This document shows, in pieces, positions 53,890-64,000 of a DNA stretch of 64,000 nucleotides. Numbering within the stretch: the stretch's first letter is position 1; every line of letters starts with the position of its first letter. The notes below the pieces were generated by a model. It searched no databases. It was not told the DNA's origin and saw only the letters and a program-made list of their open reading frames with translations. Made by a program: the position numbers and the translations under genes. The DNA is from Monoplex corrugatus (Eukaryota; Mollusca; Gastropoda; Littorinimorpha; Ranellidae): the NCBI GenBank assembly GCA_030674185.1, contig JAPXFY010000015.1, positions 22,659,986 to 22,723,985 on the forward strand, in the 5' to 3' direction.

Positions 53890-54358
53890 CTCCATTAGCA
53901 AGGCAAAAAATCAATTAACACTGAGTAAAATCATTGATTTTTCTTACTCGTAACCATTACGAACTACTGCTATAATGAACACATATCCATTTCCCTTGAA
54001 GTTCATTGGAGGCAGACTTTACTGAATACAAAGAAATAACATAAATCAGCCCATGTTAGTATGTATGCATGGATACACATTTTTCCCAATGACTATCACA
54101 CACACACACTCACTCACACACCAGCACACACACACTAGCACAAAGAATGACACATCAGGCAAAGAAAGGCACGCATGATCTGCACCAATCTGTGACTCAA
54201 AACAAACTGATCTACACACGTGACAATGAGTTGAAATAACAACTTTCGTTTTTGTATGAAACATAACAATGAATCAATGATCCAGTCTTTCCCGTTTCCT
54301 GTCAACTTGTATTCTCATTTTATTATAATACGCTCGAGAATTAAACAATTTCTCTCAC
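53890..54358. other. No gene recognised
   Basis: AT-rich sequence with a short (CA)n at 54100-54135. Confidence 0.4.
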
Positions 54359-54412
54359 CTGTTCCCATTAGCCTGTTGCTCAGGCTCTCTTCCTAACAGA
54401 GGTCACTTTTAC

Positions 54413-54487
54413 ATCGCCGGTATGATCCCACACCAAGTCTGCTTGAGCCTGGCTTTGAGTTTCGCTTGCATCGTCTGCCGTCTCCAT
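54413..54487 (-). CDS. Possible alternative first coding exon of the channel-like gene
   Basis: The ATG is in strong context (AAAATGG) and opens 25 codons (METADDASETQSQAQADLVW then DHTGD) before a weak donor GAT-GTAAAA in phase 0. This phase fits the alternative acceptor at 48131. The segment is CpG-richer than its surroundings. A stronger donor (ACAG before GTGAGA at 54358) lies downstream, but the frame stops first (TGA), so the exon could equally be 5' UTR. Confidence 0.3.
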
Positions 54488-54689
54488 TTTCAACAAGGTC
54501 ATGTGATATCCGCACAAGGGACTTAAGGTCCATGGATCTATTTAAGCTTTTTAATCATGTTGTTATTTCCCTTGAAATGCAAAAACAATTGTATCTTAAA
54601 AATTCAATAAGATAGACAAAACCTGATGGTGTATTGATGAAAATTTGTTTGATGAGTCATTTAAGACATTGAGTTAAGGGTTATTCAAT

Positions 54690-54800
54690 AGCCCTGAGTT
54701 ACGGGGAGTGAAGTGGTAGATAACTACACCTTTTTTCTGGACAACACTACCATGACGAGGGGAGTGCCTATGTCCTCTCCTTCGATCACAGCCCGGAGGG
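54690..54800 (+). repeat. Repeat family D, partial
   Basis: It contains GGGGAGTGAAGTGGTAGATA and the GGGGAGTGCCTATGTCCTCT region of family D. Confidence 0.5.
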
Positions 54801-55335
54801 CTTACCTGGGGGCCTGCCACTCGAACATTTCTCTAGCCAGACTCATACTCATGCAATCAAATTAGACAGCAAGATTCAGCTCTATCTTTGCGCTAAAGAG
54901 GCCATTTTATTAATCATTAGTTCTGTATTGAACGGGTACTTGTTTTGCCGCCGCCATCGCCGTCACCACCACCAAACAAACCAAGATAGTCAAGCATACT
55001 TACAATCACTTTTCATACTCACTTTATACGTGTTCTTGAATTTGTCCAGTGTTTGCTTTCAGTACATGATCAATTGATCTGGATTGTTATGAAATAATCT
55101 TAGTACAATGCAATGCGAATTATCAAGCGCCAGTACCATAGGGGTCTCGTTTCAAAGCGTGCTGATCTGATACTGCTACAGTTCCTACAAATACATATTT
55201 CTACCATTTCATATCTAAACAAAAATACCCGTCAAACCTCAAAGTAAAGACACTTAATTATTCAGATTCAAGAGTTATGGCCTTGAGGTCCTACTGGACC
55301 TGTCTCACAGCCATATACTGGACATTTGGTGGTGG

Positions 55336-55343
55336 TGGTTTGT

Positions 55344-55388
<45 letters not shown>

Positions 55389-55406
55389 GTGTGTGTGTGT
55401 GCATGA

Positions 55407-55497
<91 letters not shown>

Positions 55498-55510
55498 TAT
55501 CTGTCTGTCT
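55336..55510. repeat. (TG)n array
   Basis: Two TG runs (about 55340-55400 and 55413-55496) followed by TCTATCTGTCTG. Confidence 0.96.
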
Positions 55511-56690
55511 GTTTTTGCTTTGTTTTGTTCTCGTTACAATAGATTTACCGTATGAAATTTGGGCTGTTTGATTGCTCAGAGCACGTCTCCAAAGTGCATC
55601 ACTACCTTTGTACCCGTTCTAGCTACCAGTATCTGCGTGTGTTTATGTTTCAGTTCAGTTGTTTCCCTACTGTTGTTGTTTTCATTTAGTTATTCTTACA
55701 ACTGAAAAATGTATATTGTTACTATTATTTCTATTATTATATTGTTGTTATTGTTGTTGCTGGAGATTGAAATTTGTTTGCTTTGCATACATCTGCCTAT
55801 GTTTCTCATGAATTTGTGAAACGTTTTAGTACCCATTTGACGTAGAAATAAACACCAGTTTTGTTTCATTTTTATAGCTTCTCTGACATTGTGTGTTTTG
55901 TGGCTCATCTGTTTTCATCTGGTGCTTTTTCCCTCCAGCTTACCTGTTGTGACTACGTGCTCTAATTTCTCTTGCCTGATAAAACATACTACAAATGTTG
56001 CTTGTCTTTTCCTAATCTTCGCGATTAATGCCCTTTTTTTGTGTCTGCCTCCTTCCAGACTGTCTCATTTGTTTTTTTGCTGTACTGTCCATGGAACTTG
56101 TATGTGCATAGCCATAAAGTCTGTGATCATCGATTAAGAATTTGACAATGAAAAGAAAATCGACAACAAAGACAGCGACAAGAGTAGAACTCATGTAATG
56201 ATGACATACACATGCCAAATATTGCGGTCATAGTGCGTGACCGTAAAAATGACGACTGAAGTCACGAAAGCGTCAGTGATAACGTTATCGATGATCGCTT
56301 CGATGATAACACTGGCGATTAACAACGATCACATGACAATGAATGCGCGTGATCTGTGCCGGGCTGCATCAGCTCCCGTAAAGATAACGACTGAAGGCAC
56401 GAAAATGTCACTGACAAACTTTATCGATGACCACTCTTATAACGATAACAATGATGATAACGACCCCACCCGCAATACGCAAATGCTGATGTTCTACACC
56501 GAATCTGCCGATGGAAATGGATTAGACTGGGGTTGGGTTGTTGTTTTTTTCTTTTTTTGCCCGAGCGTAGGCTTATGCGCAGGTAAAGGATTTATGCCAG
56601 GCTCATTTTAAATCTTATCCATTACGTGGCTATCTGTGTCGTCTTCGCATATCGTAGAATTCATTCCGAGAAACTGAAACTGAAGCGAAC
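55511..56690. other. No gene recognised; CpG-richer patch at 56225-56480
   Basis: The patch holds a degenerate direct duplication (ATGACGACTGAAGTCACGAA and ATAACGACTGAAGGCACGAA). A 124-codon open frame spans it, but nothing in it resembles a known protein. Confidence 0.4.
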
Positions 56691-56779
56691 TGGATTTTTC
56701 TTTGTTTGTTAGGTTGGGTTGGTTTGGTTTGGGTTTGGTATGGTTGGGTTTGGTATGGTTTGGTCTTACCTTATTTTGT

Positions 56780-57110
56780 TTTGTTTTGTTTAAGTCACGA
56801 CGGAACTTTTCCCTGTTCAATGCAGGGAAAGCACGTCGCCATACCATTGCGCCATCTCCCTTTACCCTCTATGTGAATATGTTTTGTTTACCTATAACTG
56901 TGGATTTTTATGCAGACTTTTGCCAGGAACTTTTGCCATGGGATTTTTCACGTGCTTTGAGTTTACGATGTACCCGGTACCTCAGTTTTCAGTGTTATCC
57001 AAAAGACTAGCACCCAGACCACCCACTCAAGATCAAGAGGGGACAGGAGAAAAATCTTTCTCCGTTCGGGAATTGAACCCCTAGATTTTATCTGTTAGCC
57101 AGCCACGCTA
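56780..57110 (-). repeat. SINE-like family F (box B on minus strand)
   Basis: The minus strand begins near CTAGGGGTTCAATTCCCGAA (box B GGTTCAATTCC). It continues through AGATTTTTCTCCTGTCCCC and on to TTTCCCTGCATTGAAC. I infer a tRNA-derived element from box B alone. Confidence 0.5.
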
Positions 57111-57350
57111 CGTTTGTTTTGCCTTTACTCCAATGCATTGGGAAGATTTGCACAGAATCAAGGAGTGAGCCAGAAAATGGCAGATAACTGTTGGTGGATT
57201 TGAGTAAAGCATTTTATATGGAAAAGGGAACGCGATGGGTTCCTTTTGAACTAATTCCAAACTGGTTGTCTAGGCCTACGTCTTTGAGTGTGTGTGTTTG
57301 TTCGTTCGTTGCTTGATTTAACGTCTTTTCACTAAAAGTGATATTAGACG

Positions 57351-57352
<2 letters not shown>

Positions 57353-57394
<42 letters not shown>

Positions 57395-57449
57395 TGCGTG
57401 CGTGCGTGCGTGCGTGCGTGCGTGTGTGTGTGTGTGTGTGTGTGTGCGT

Positions 57450-57518
<69 letters not shown>
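57353..57518. repeat. (TG)n with (CGTG)n insert
   Basis: TG runs with GCGTGCGTGCGT tetramers in the middle. Confidence 0.96.
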
Positions 57519-57519
<1 letters not shown>

Positions 57520-57744
57520 CTTTATCTAACAGATACTCTATTTAAAAAAAAAAAATGACCACAGAAAACATTTTATTTCATGGATAATTGTATTTGATAC
57601 AAAACAACAACATTTAACCTGATGGAAAAGATTCAGGAAAAATATATACCTTCGACAATTGATTTATGTTATATCCAGGCTGCTTACTCAAGAGAAATAA
57701 TTTACAAATACTTTGTTGCATGTCGGAAAATTGTGAAATTCTCA

Positions 57745-57880
57745 ATCGTTCCCATTTGTATTACCACTGACAACGACGACGACGACATATTTATATATAT
57801 AGGCAAACCACGTTTGAAATTCTTCTGAAATTGTTCGAGCTTTTCGCTCATCATCAGAGTTCCTAAAAAGGAGAAAATAA
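57745..57880 (-). repeat. Dispersed repeat fragment with CTGATGATGAGCGAAAAGCT
   Basis: The minus strand reads TCTGATGATGAGCGAAAAGC then CGAACAATTTCAGAAG and TGCCTATATATATAAATATG. This phrase resembles sequence found 3' of Penelope-like elements in other animals, but no Penelope ORF is present. The assignment is weak. Confidence 0.3.
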
Positions 57881-57899
57881 CACAAATGTTATCAAACCA

Positions 57900-59595
57900 A
57901 GAAACAGAAATCAGCATTAAACACGAACAACATTAGAATGTGAAGCGATCATACAAAATGATTACAGCTTAATTGTCAGCTGTCGGCTTCGATACTCATC
58001 TCTGGTGTTGATCGTAGGTCACAATTCTCTTATAGGCAATGCTTCAAGCGTCATCAAAAATGTTTCTCCCCGGGTTGTTGCGTGACATCGTTCACGTCCA
58101 TCGTCTTCATTCCACATTGGTCAATATGCGTTTTTATTGGCCCACTGTTTTAGATGTGCTCTCTGAGGCGAGATTGCAAATGTGCAAATACTGCACATGT
58201 ATATGAGCCAAAGTCAAAAGGTGCTTCTTGCTTTTGTCCAAAATGAAAGAGTTTTAAGGCATTAGATTTATCATGTTTTAAGAAGTATGGACATCAATGT
58301 TCAATGTTTATACAGTGAAAATTGTCTTTTTTTGTATCTCTGCTCATAAATGTTTAAAAAATGTCTGGTTTCACTCGTGACATGTGACGACAAATATATC
58401 CTTACCCATGTCATTACTGATTAAAATATGATTACTTCATGGAAATGTGTGGTGTTTTCAGGCTTGAGAGGTTCTAAAAATGGAATATCTAAAACAAACT
58501 ATACTTTTGTGCCAGTTCATTAGGGAGAAAATAACTGCTGTTTGTTGTCACGGTCACAAATGACACCATCTTATTCACAGACAAGACAGCTACAGTGAAA
58601 AGCAAGAAAACAGGACAGTTTCTTATATCTTATTCCAAGGAACACAATGAAAAGATTTATGAAAAGGATGGAAAAGTTAATATACCAAATATTACAAAGC
58701 ATAGCAACAAAATAAGTTTCATCTGTGACAATTGCAGTGTGACACCAACACACCTTTCTGTATATTTGTGCTCATAAAAACACAAAGCAAGCAATTTTTT
58801 TAATTATTCTGATATATTCCTAAGAACACAATGAGAAGATTTATGAAAAGAATGTCAAAGTTAATACATGAAATATTTCAAAGCATAGCAACAAAATTTC
58901 ATCTGTGACGATTGCAGTGTGACTCGAACACAATTTCCTGCAGCATGTCATGAATGACTCCTCCATTCAAGTTTATGAAAATATAAAACATTACCAAAGT
59001 AAAAATAACATCTGTAATTAAAAGACGAATGAAAGATAAAACAATGTACATCTAAGTGCTATCATACACCGACTCACTGCAAAAAAATATTCCTAAGCAA
59101 GAAATAATGCTGTGTTACAAAATGCAGCGGAAAAGATCAAGAAATCTATGGCAGATATAGATCTGGGCTGAGTTCGACCGCACACTGTCAATAGATCAAT
59201 GTACATCGTGCGCACACTTTGACAGCCAGCGGAAAGTGGGGATGGGGGAGAGAGAGACTCCCCCCCCCCCCCCCAAAAAAACAAAAAAAAAAACGTATGC
59301 ACCAAAACGTGAATGCATCTCTAGATCTAAAAATCAGCATTGAGTCTTTGTGTGGAATATGTGAAAACTCAGTGCTGTTCTGTGCCCTGTACACCTACAT
59401 TACGGCACCGCCTCTTGCTATTACAGTTAAGTGTCCCTGCGATGTTTCTTTCGGCATGACATCATGCATTCATGCATCTTTCATCATATGTATAGATTAA
59501 CAGCAAGAGAAATAAACTGCTTACTACACCACCAGTTGAAAAATGCATGTATTTTGCATTGTGACAGTCAGTTTCTTAACTTAGTTTTTTCCCAT
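57900..59595. other. Repeat-rich non-coding region
   Basis: Two diverged copies of a segment of about 120 bp (AGATTTATGAAAAGRATG, AAAGCATAGCAACAAAAT, TTTCATCTGTGACRATTGCA) at 58645-58755 and 58830-58935. The TTTCATCYGTGACA phrase also recurs beyond the RTE insertion (63130, 63304, and inverted at 63493). No exon is supported. Confidence 0.55.
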
Positions 59596-59605
59596 TAACT
59601 GTCAA

Positions 59606-62600
59606 AGTCCAACCCCTCGTCCACGTCGTGGGAGACGGAAACAGGTCAAGCTGGCTAACGGGGCTCTGGTGAAGCTGTGACTGGCCTAGCAAGCCGACAG
59701 TGGATTCTTCAACCGCTAAGAAAACTAAAAGGAGATACAAACGGACGGATACCAACGGAAAAAGACCTCGCAATGGAAACGGACATCGAGATAGGAATAG
59801 CGACTACACTGGAACATGGAACATCTGCGGCCTAACAGACAAGGAACCAGAAATTGTGGAATTCATGACCAAAAGAAAGATCTCCATCCTGGGCATTTCA
59901 GACACTAGGAAGAAAGGAGAAGGAACGAAAGAAATCCATTCAAACTTTGTTCTCATCTGGAGTGGTGTCAGGAAAGACCAGAGAGCAACGCATGGTGTGG
60001 GATTCATCCTACACCCAGACATAGCAAAGAATCTCATGAGTACAGAATACATATCAGAAAGATTGATTAAAATCGGTGTAAGAAAGTCCAACAAAATCGT
60101 CTACTATATCCAAGCATATGCACCGTGTAACGATTCGTACTCAGAAGAGGAGAAAGACTCATTCTATCAAGAGCTCTCCGACCTCATCAACAGCACCCCT
60201 GACAAAGAGGACCTGTATGTCATGGGGGATTTCAACGGCAGAGTTGGTGAGAGAAGAAACCCGTGGACAAAACATCTTGGACCCCACAGTGACCACAGAA
60301 CACCTTGCAATTACAACGGGAACCACGTGCTGGAACTATGTGCAGAGCATGATCTGATCATCACCAACACCTTTTTCCAACATCGAGCCTCCCAAATTTA
60401 CACCTGGTACAAATGGAACGACCTCAGCATCTCGTCTCAAATCGACTTCATACTTGCAAGATCTAGAACACGTTACGCCATCAAAGACTCAAAAGCCATC
60501 CCCAATGCCAACCTTGACACTGACCACAGGCCTGTCATTCTGGCCTCCAGTACTCAGAAGGAAAAAATAACAACTGCTAGGAAGAACCAGCCTGAAAAGA
60601 TCAACCTCCTCAAACTGGAAGAGAAAGAAGTGCAAGAACAGATTGAAAGTGCTATCAAGGTGAAACTTGACCCCATTGATACAACCCCCCTCATCATGGA
60701 ACAAGCCTGGGACACCTTCAAGCCAGCTCTCTTGAACACCTTAAGGGAAGTTTGCGGGACAAAGAAATGTAGAGGTAAAAACAGGAAAGCTACAGCCTGG
60801 TGGAACCAAGAGGTGAAGGAAGCCATCAAGAAAAAGAAGCAGCTATATAAAGCTTGGGTCAAGACCAAGATAGAAGAGGACTACGTCAAGTACAGAATCG
60901 CAAGAAGACATAGTAAACGTGTTGTGAAAGCCTCCAAAGAAAAATCTTGGGCGACCTATGGAGAGAAGTTAAGTGAAATTTGCAAGAACTCCCCAAGAGA
61001 ATTTTTCAAAAGTGTGAAGACGATGAGAGTAAGAGATGAGCCATTCAACCCAACAACAGTAGTGAATGATGCAAATGGAGAGGCACTACACAAAGAAGAG
61101 GAAATTCTGAAAAGATGGGAAGACTATTTTAAAGACCTTTTAAACCCATCTGGAGTCCAGGCTTCCAGCTCCCAGTTCTCACCACGCTATAAAGACCAGT
61201 TAGAGCCCCAAATCCTTGAAGCAGAAACACGAAAAGCAATTAAGACCAGCCCAAAGGGCAAAGCAGCAGGCAATGATGGCATAACAACTGAAGCCATCCT
61301 TGCATGCGGAGAAACGGGAGTTAAGTGGCTCACCATCATCTTCCAGAAAGCATGGGAAGAGAGGAAAGTACCAATGGACTGGCAAAATGCAATAGTGGTG
61401 CCAATTTGGAAGAAGAAGGGCAGCAAGAAAGACTGCAGCACATACAGAGGCATTTCACTTCTCAGCCATGTAGGGAAAATGTATGCAAAGATTCTGGAAC
61501 AGCGCACAAGAGCCAAAGCAGAACACCTACTGAGCAATGCCCAGTTTGGCTTTCGGAAAGGAAGAGGGTGCACAGATGCCATTTTCGCACTCCGACAGCT
61601 GTGTGAAAGAGCCATCGAATACAACCAAGACCTGCATACAGTATTCGTTGATCAAGAAAAAGCTTTTGACCGAGTCAACAGAGACAAGCTCTGGAAGATC
61701 CTGGAGCAGTACGACGTGAAGGGGCAGTTGCTTGATAACATCAGAGCAATCTATGCCAACAGTAGGAGCGCAGTCCGAACAGCCAGTGGAACATCGGACT
61801 GGTTCCCGGTTACATCAGGGGTCAGGCAAGGCTGCGTACTCTCTCCCTTCTCTTCGTGATCTACATGGACCAGATTACAAAGGAAGCCAATCCAGATCTG
61901 GAGGCCCTGAACGAACTATTATTTGCTGACGACCAGTCCTTGATGAATCAGAACAAAGCAGCTCTTCAAGAACACACAGACCAACTCAACACAAGCTGCG
62001 AGAAGTATGATATGAAGATCAGTATCAACAAAACAGAAGTTATGTCTGTCAGCAGAAATCCAGGAAAGCTGGACATCAACATCAACGGCACCCAGCTGAA
62101 ACAGACCAAAGAATTTAAATACCTTGGCAGCCTCTTCACTGAAGATGGAAAATTGGACAGAGAGATAGAAACAAGATGCCAGAAAGCGAACGCAGTCAGT
62201 TACCAACTCGCCCCCCTTCTGAAATATCCCAGCATCCCAGTGAGCACCAAGGCAAAACTCATCAACGCCATCTTCGTTCCAACACTCACATACCAGTGTC
62301 AGACATGGGCCCTAACAAAAGCCTTAGAGAGAAAATTGGTCACATGTGAAATGCGCTGCCTGAGAAAAGCTGTCAACAAGACCAGACGCGACAAGATCAA
62401 GAATGAGGTGATCAGAAACATGGTCGGACTAACACCAATTCTCCACCATGTCGAACAACAAAGGATCAGGTGGTTTGGTCACCTCACCAGAATGCCGCCC
62501 GACCAACCGGCCCTACGGGCATACACCACCAGATACACTGGCTGGAAAGCCAGAGGTAGACCACGGAGACGATGGAGCGACTCCGTGGCTGACACCCTGC

Positions 62601-62711
62601 GAGCCCATGACCTGTCACTCTATCAAGCCTCCCGCCTTGCTGCAGACAGACGTCTGTGTCTCCCCGCGACGCCGAAGGGCACCAGCGGCAGATGAAAGAA
62701 AGAAGAAGAAG
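59606..62711 (+). mobile_element. Near-complete RTE-clade LINE with 9-bp target duplication
   Basis: The 3,106-bp element is flanked by AACTGTCAA at 59597-59605 and 62712-62720. The 5' end starts AGTCCAACCCCTCGTCC. The 3' end is a GAAAGAAGAAGAAGAAG-type tail, typical of RTE elements, which end in short repeats rather than poly(A). Size and single-ORF layout fit RTE (about 3.2 kb). One frameshift interrupts the ORF. Confidence 0.9.
59700..62695 (+). pseudogene. RTE polyprotein (APE endonuclease + reverse transcriptase), single frameshift
   Basis: The open frame starts after a TGA at 59670; no ATG precedes the endonuclease, and 59700 is a GTG. Endonuclease motifs: GTWNICGLTDKEPEIVEFM, MGDFNGRVGERR (about residue 176) and DTDHRPV (about 273). 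RT motifs: KAAGNDGIT, TYRGISLLSHVGKMYAK (about 580), NAQFGFRKGRGCTDA, VFVDQEKAFDRV (about 648) and SGVRQGCVLSP (about 705). Directly after CVLSP a 1-nt loss near 61846 shifts the frame to a stop at 61859. The next frame continues with the catalytic LLFADDQSL, then LTYQCQTWAL, RIRWFGHLTRMPP and GRPRRRW to 62695. Otherwise it is intact, so the copy is young but cannot make full-length protein without frameshifting. Confidence 0.92.
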
Positions 62712-62719
62712 AACTGTCA

Positions 62720-63890
62720 ATGTGTTGCGACAGAGTACTTTCTGCTGGTTTTATCAAAAATCTTACAGCTATGATGAGTCAGACATAAATGATGTAGAAC
62801 CACAGACACTAGATCTAGAATTTACCGCGGCCAGTGGCTTGCAGCTTAATGCTGGCACTGAAAGAGCAGACCGTCGCTTTGTACGATTCCCTGGCACTAA
62901 GCAGCTGTTTTGTTTGTCACGGTGGCTCAGTGAGTGCGTTCAACTAAACAGTAGGCTGTGCACAGCCTATGTTAATTAACATACGACATTAATGTTTGTA
63001 CATTTAGACTGATGTTAAAACATAACTACAGACATTTTCAACAACTAAAACCTTATTGCAAGCTAAAAAGTCATATTTATAATAGAAAACATGTGACTCA
63101 GTTTAATCTGTGATTTGAACAGTTAAATAGTTTCATCCGTGACAAGAAAAATGGTGTGACAACACAACTTGTCTTACTCATCTTGATCATGCTCAGCCAT
63201 TTTGGCGGGAAAGAAATATTCCATCAGGCCTTGAATGCTCCTTGATCAAACAAAATGTTGGACTGGCTTTTCCAGAGGCAGTAGCTCATACTTTATAGGG
63301 CATAGTTTCATCCGTGACAGGTGTTACACGAACGCTAAAAACTCACGTAGTTTCCAAAGTTTCCAAAGTAGTGCTGATCAGTTCTATTCAGACAGTTTTA
63401 TGCATAAAACTTGAAAAGCCCTATATCATTGCAGTTTTTAATCTTTTTTTTTTCACTGTGATTGATCAAAGCACTGCAGGCCTGTGACACAAAAGTGTCA
63501 CGAATGAAACCTTATATTTACACTTTAATATAGCAGAATATACGACAAAAATAGGCAAAAAACCCAAATGAAATTATAAGCTAGTGAGTAACCTTGATAA
63601 GAAACCAAAAAATACGTATATAGGTACAACCATTGGTTTAACACCAAACTTTATTCTCAGCCTACTACACCTATCTGTAAATGGAAGGTTGAAATTTGAG
63701 CAAAAGTGTAAATATAAACTTGACTGGCTAATAAATGATTTGTTCAACTTCCATGAATTCATGTCTACTATTTGATCTGACATTTAAAGCTCAGTATCTA
63801 GGATTGTTCAGGCTGTGTAAAGGCAAAAAAATTAGTTGCAGTGATTTGAACTAGGAAAGTCACCCCAAAGCACCTTTTGACCCTGGCTCA
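62720..63890. other. No gene recognised; possible tiny minus-strand first exon
   Basis: Mostly AT-rich. At 63200-63178 (minus) an ATG in good context (CCAAAATGGC) opens MAEHDQD and meets a donor-like GA-GTAAGA. No downstream exon could be linked, so no gene is called. Confidence 0.35.
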
Positions 63891-63932
63891 TATACATATA
63901 TATGCATATATATATATATATGTGTGTGTGTG

Positions 63933-64000
<68 letters not shown>
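63890..64000. repeat. (TA)n/(TG)n array at the right edge
   Basis: ATATATGCATATATATAT followed by TG runs that continue past the window end. Confidence 0.96.

Noticed and set aside
57702..57917. Penelope-like element call
   Set aside because: Only a short phrase resembling sequence near such elements is present; no reverse transcriptase or GIY-YIG domain is visible.
63178..63200. Tiny first exon encoding MAEHDQD with good start context and donor
   Set aside because: No acceptor with a compatible open exon could be found downstream on the minus strand; kept only as a note.

Overview
The window looks like nuclear DNA from a gastropod mollusc. This is inferred from three things. It has a split, secreted GH5 beta-mannanase gene of the type known from herbivorous snails. 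Its short exons are separated by kilobase introns. It also has very many (CA/TG)n arrays and a mixed load of non-LTR retrotransposons, tRNA-derived SINEs and piggyBac-type elements. No bacterial-style operon, CRISPR array, rRNA gene or functional tRNA gene is visible.

Two host genes can be built from splice sites and matching intron phases, both on the minus strand. (1) 4743 down to 1385 holds the first three coding exons of a secreted GH5 beta-mannanase: a signal peptide and the N-terminal third of the barrel. The rest lies beyond the left edge. (2) 48152 down to 19026 holds a ten-exon gene for a predicted 354-residue, four-helix membrane protein with a potassium-channel-like pore loop. Its selectivity-filter region aligns without gaps to the K+-channel signature, but the central Gly-Tyr-Gly-Asp is replaced by Gly-Ser-Asp-Asn. 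I do not recognise the family. An alternative first exon may lie at 54413-54487.

Layout: 1-1145 minisatellite; 1385-4743 mannanase; 4.7-19 kb intergenic with repeat family A, TTAA-flanked MITEs, a 38-bp tandem array and microsatellites; 19.0-48.2 kb channel-like gene. Its introns carry an intact I-type LINE inside a (CA)n array, an RTE fragment fused to a perfect inverted copy of a host exon, two piggyBac derivatives, a foldback element with an 8-bp target duplication, a 44-bp satellite apparently grown from a SINE, an RNase H LINE relic and many SINEs. 48-64 kb is mostly non-coding, with a CR1/Jockey-group LINE tail and a near-complete RTE element with a 9-bp target duplication and one frameshift.

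Host function is limited to plant or algal polysaccharide digestion and a putative channel-like membrane protein. These two are neighbours without an evident functional link. Most of the rest is transposon and satellite biology. Exon models come from reading splice signals by eye and have no transcript support.
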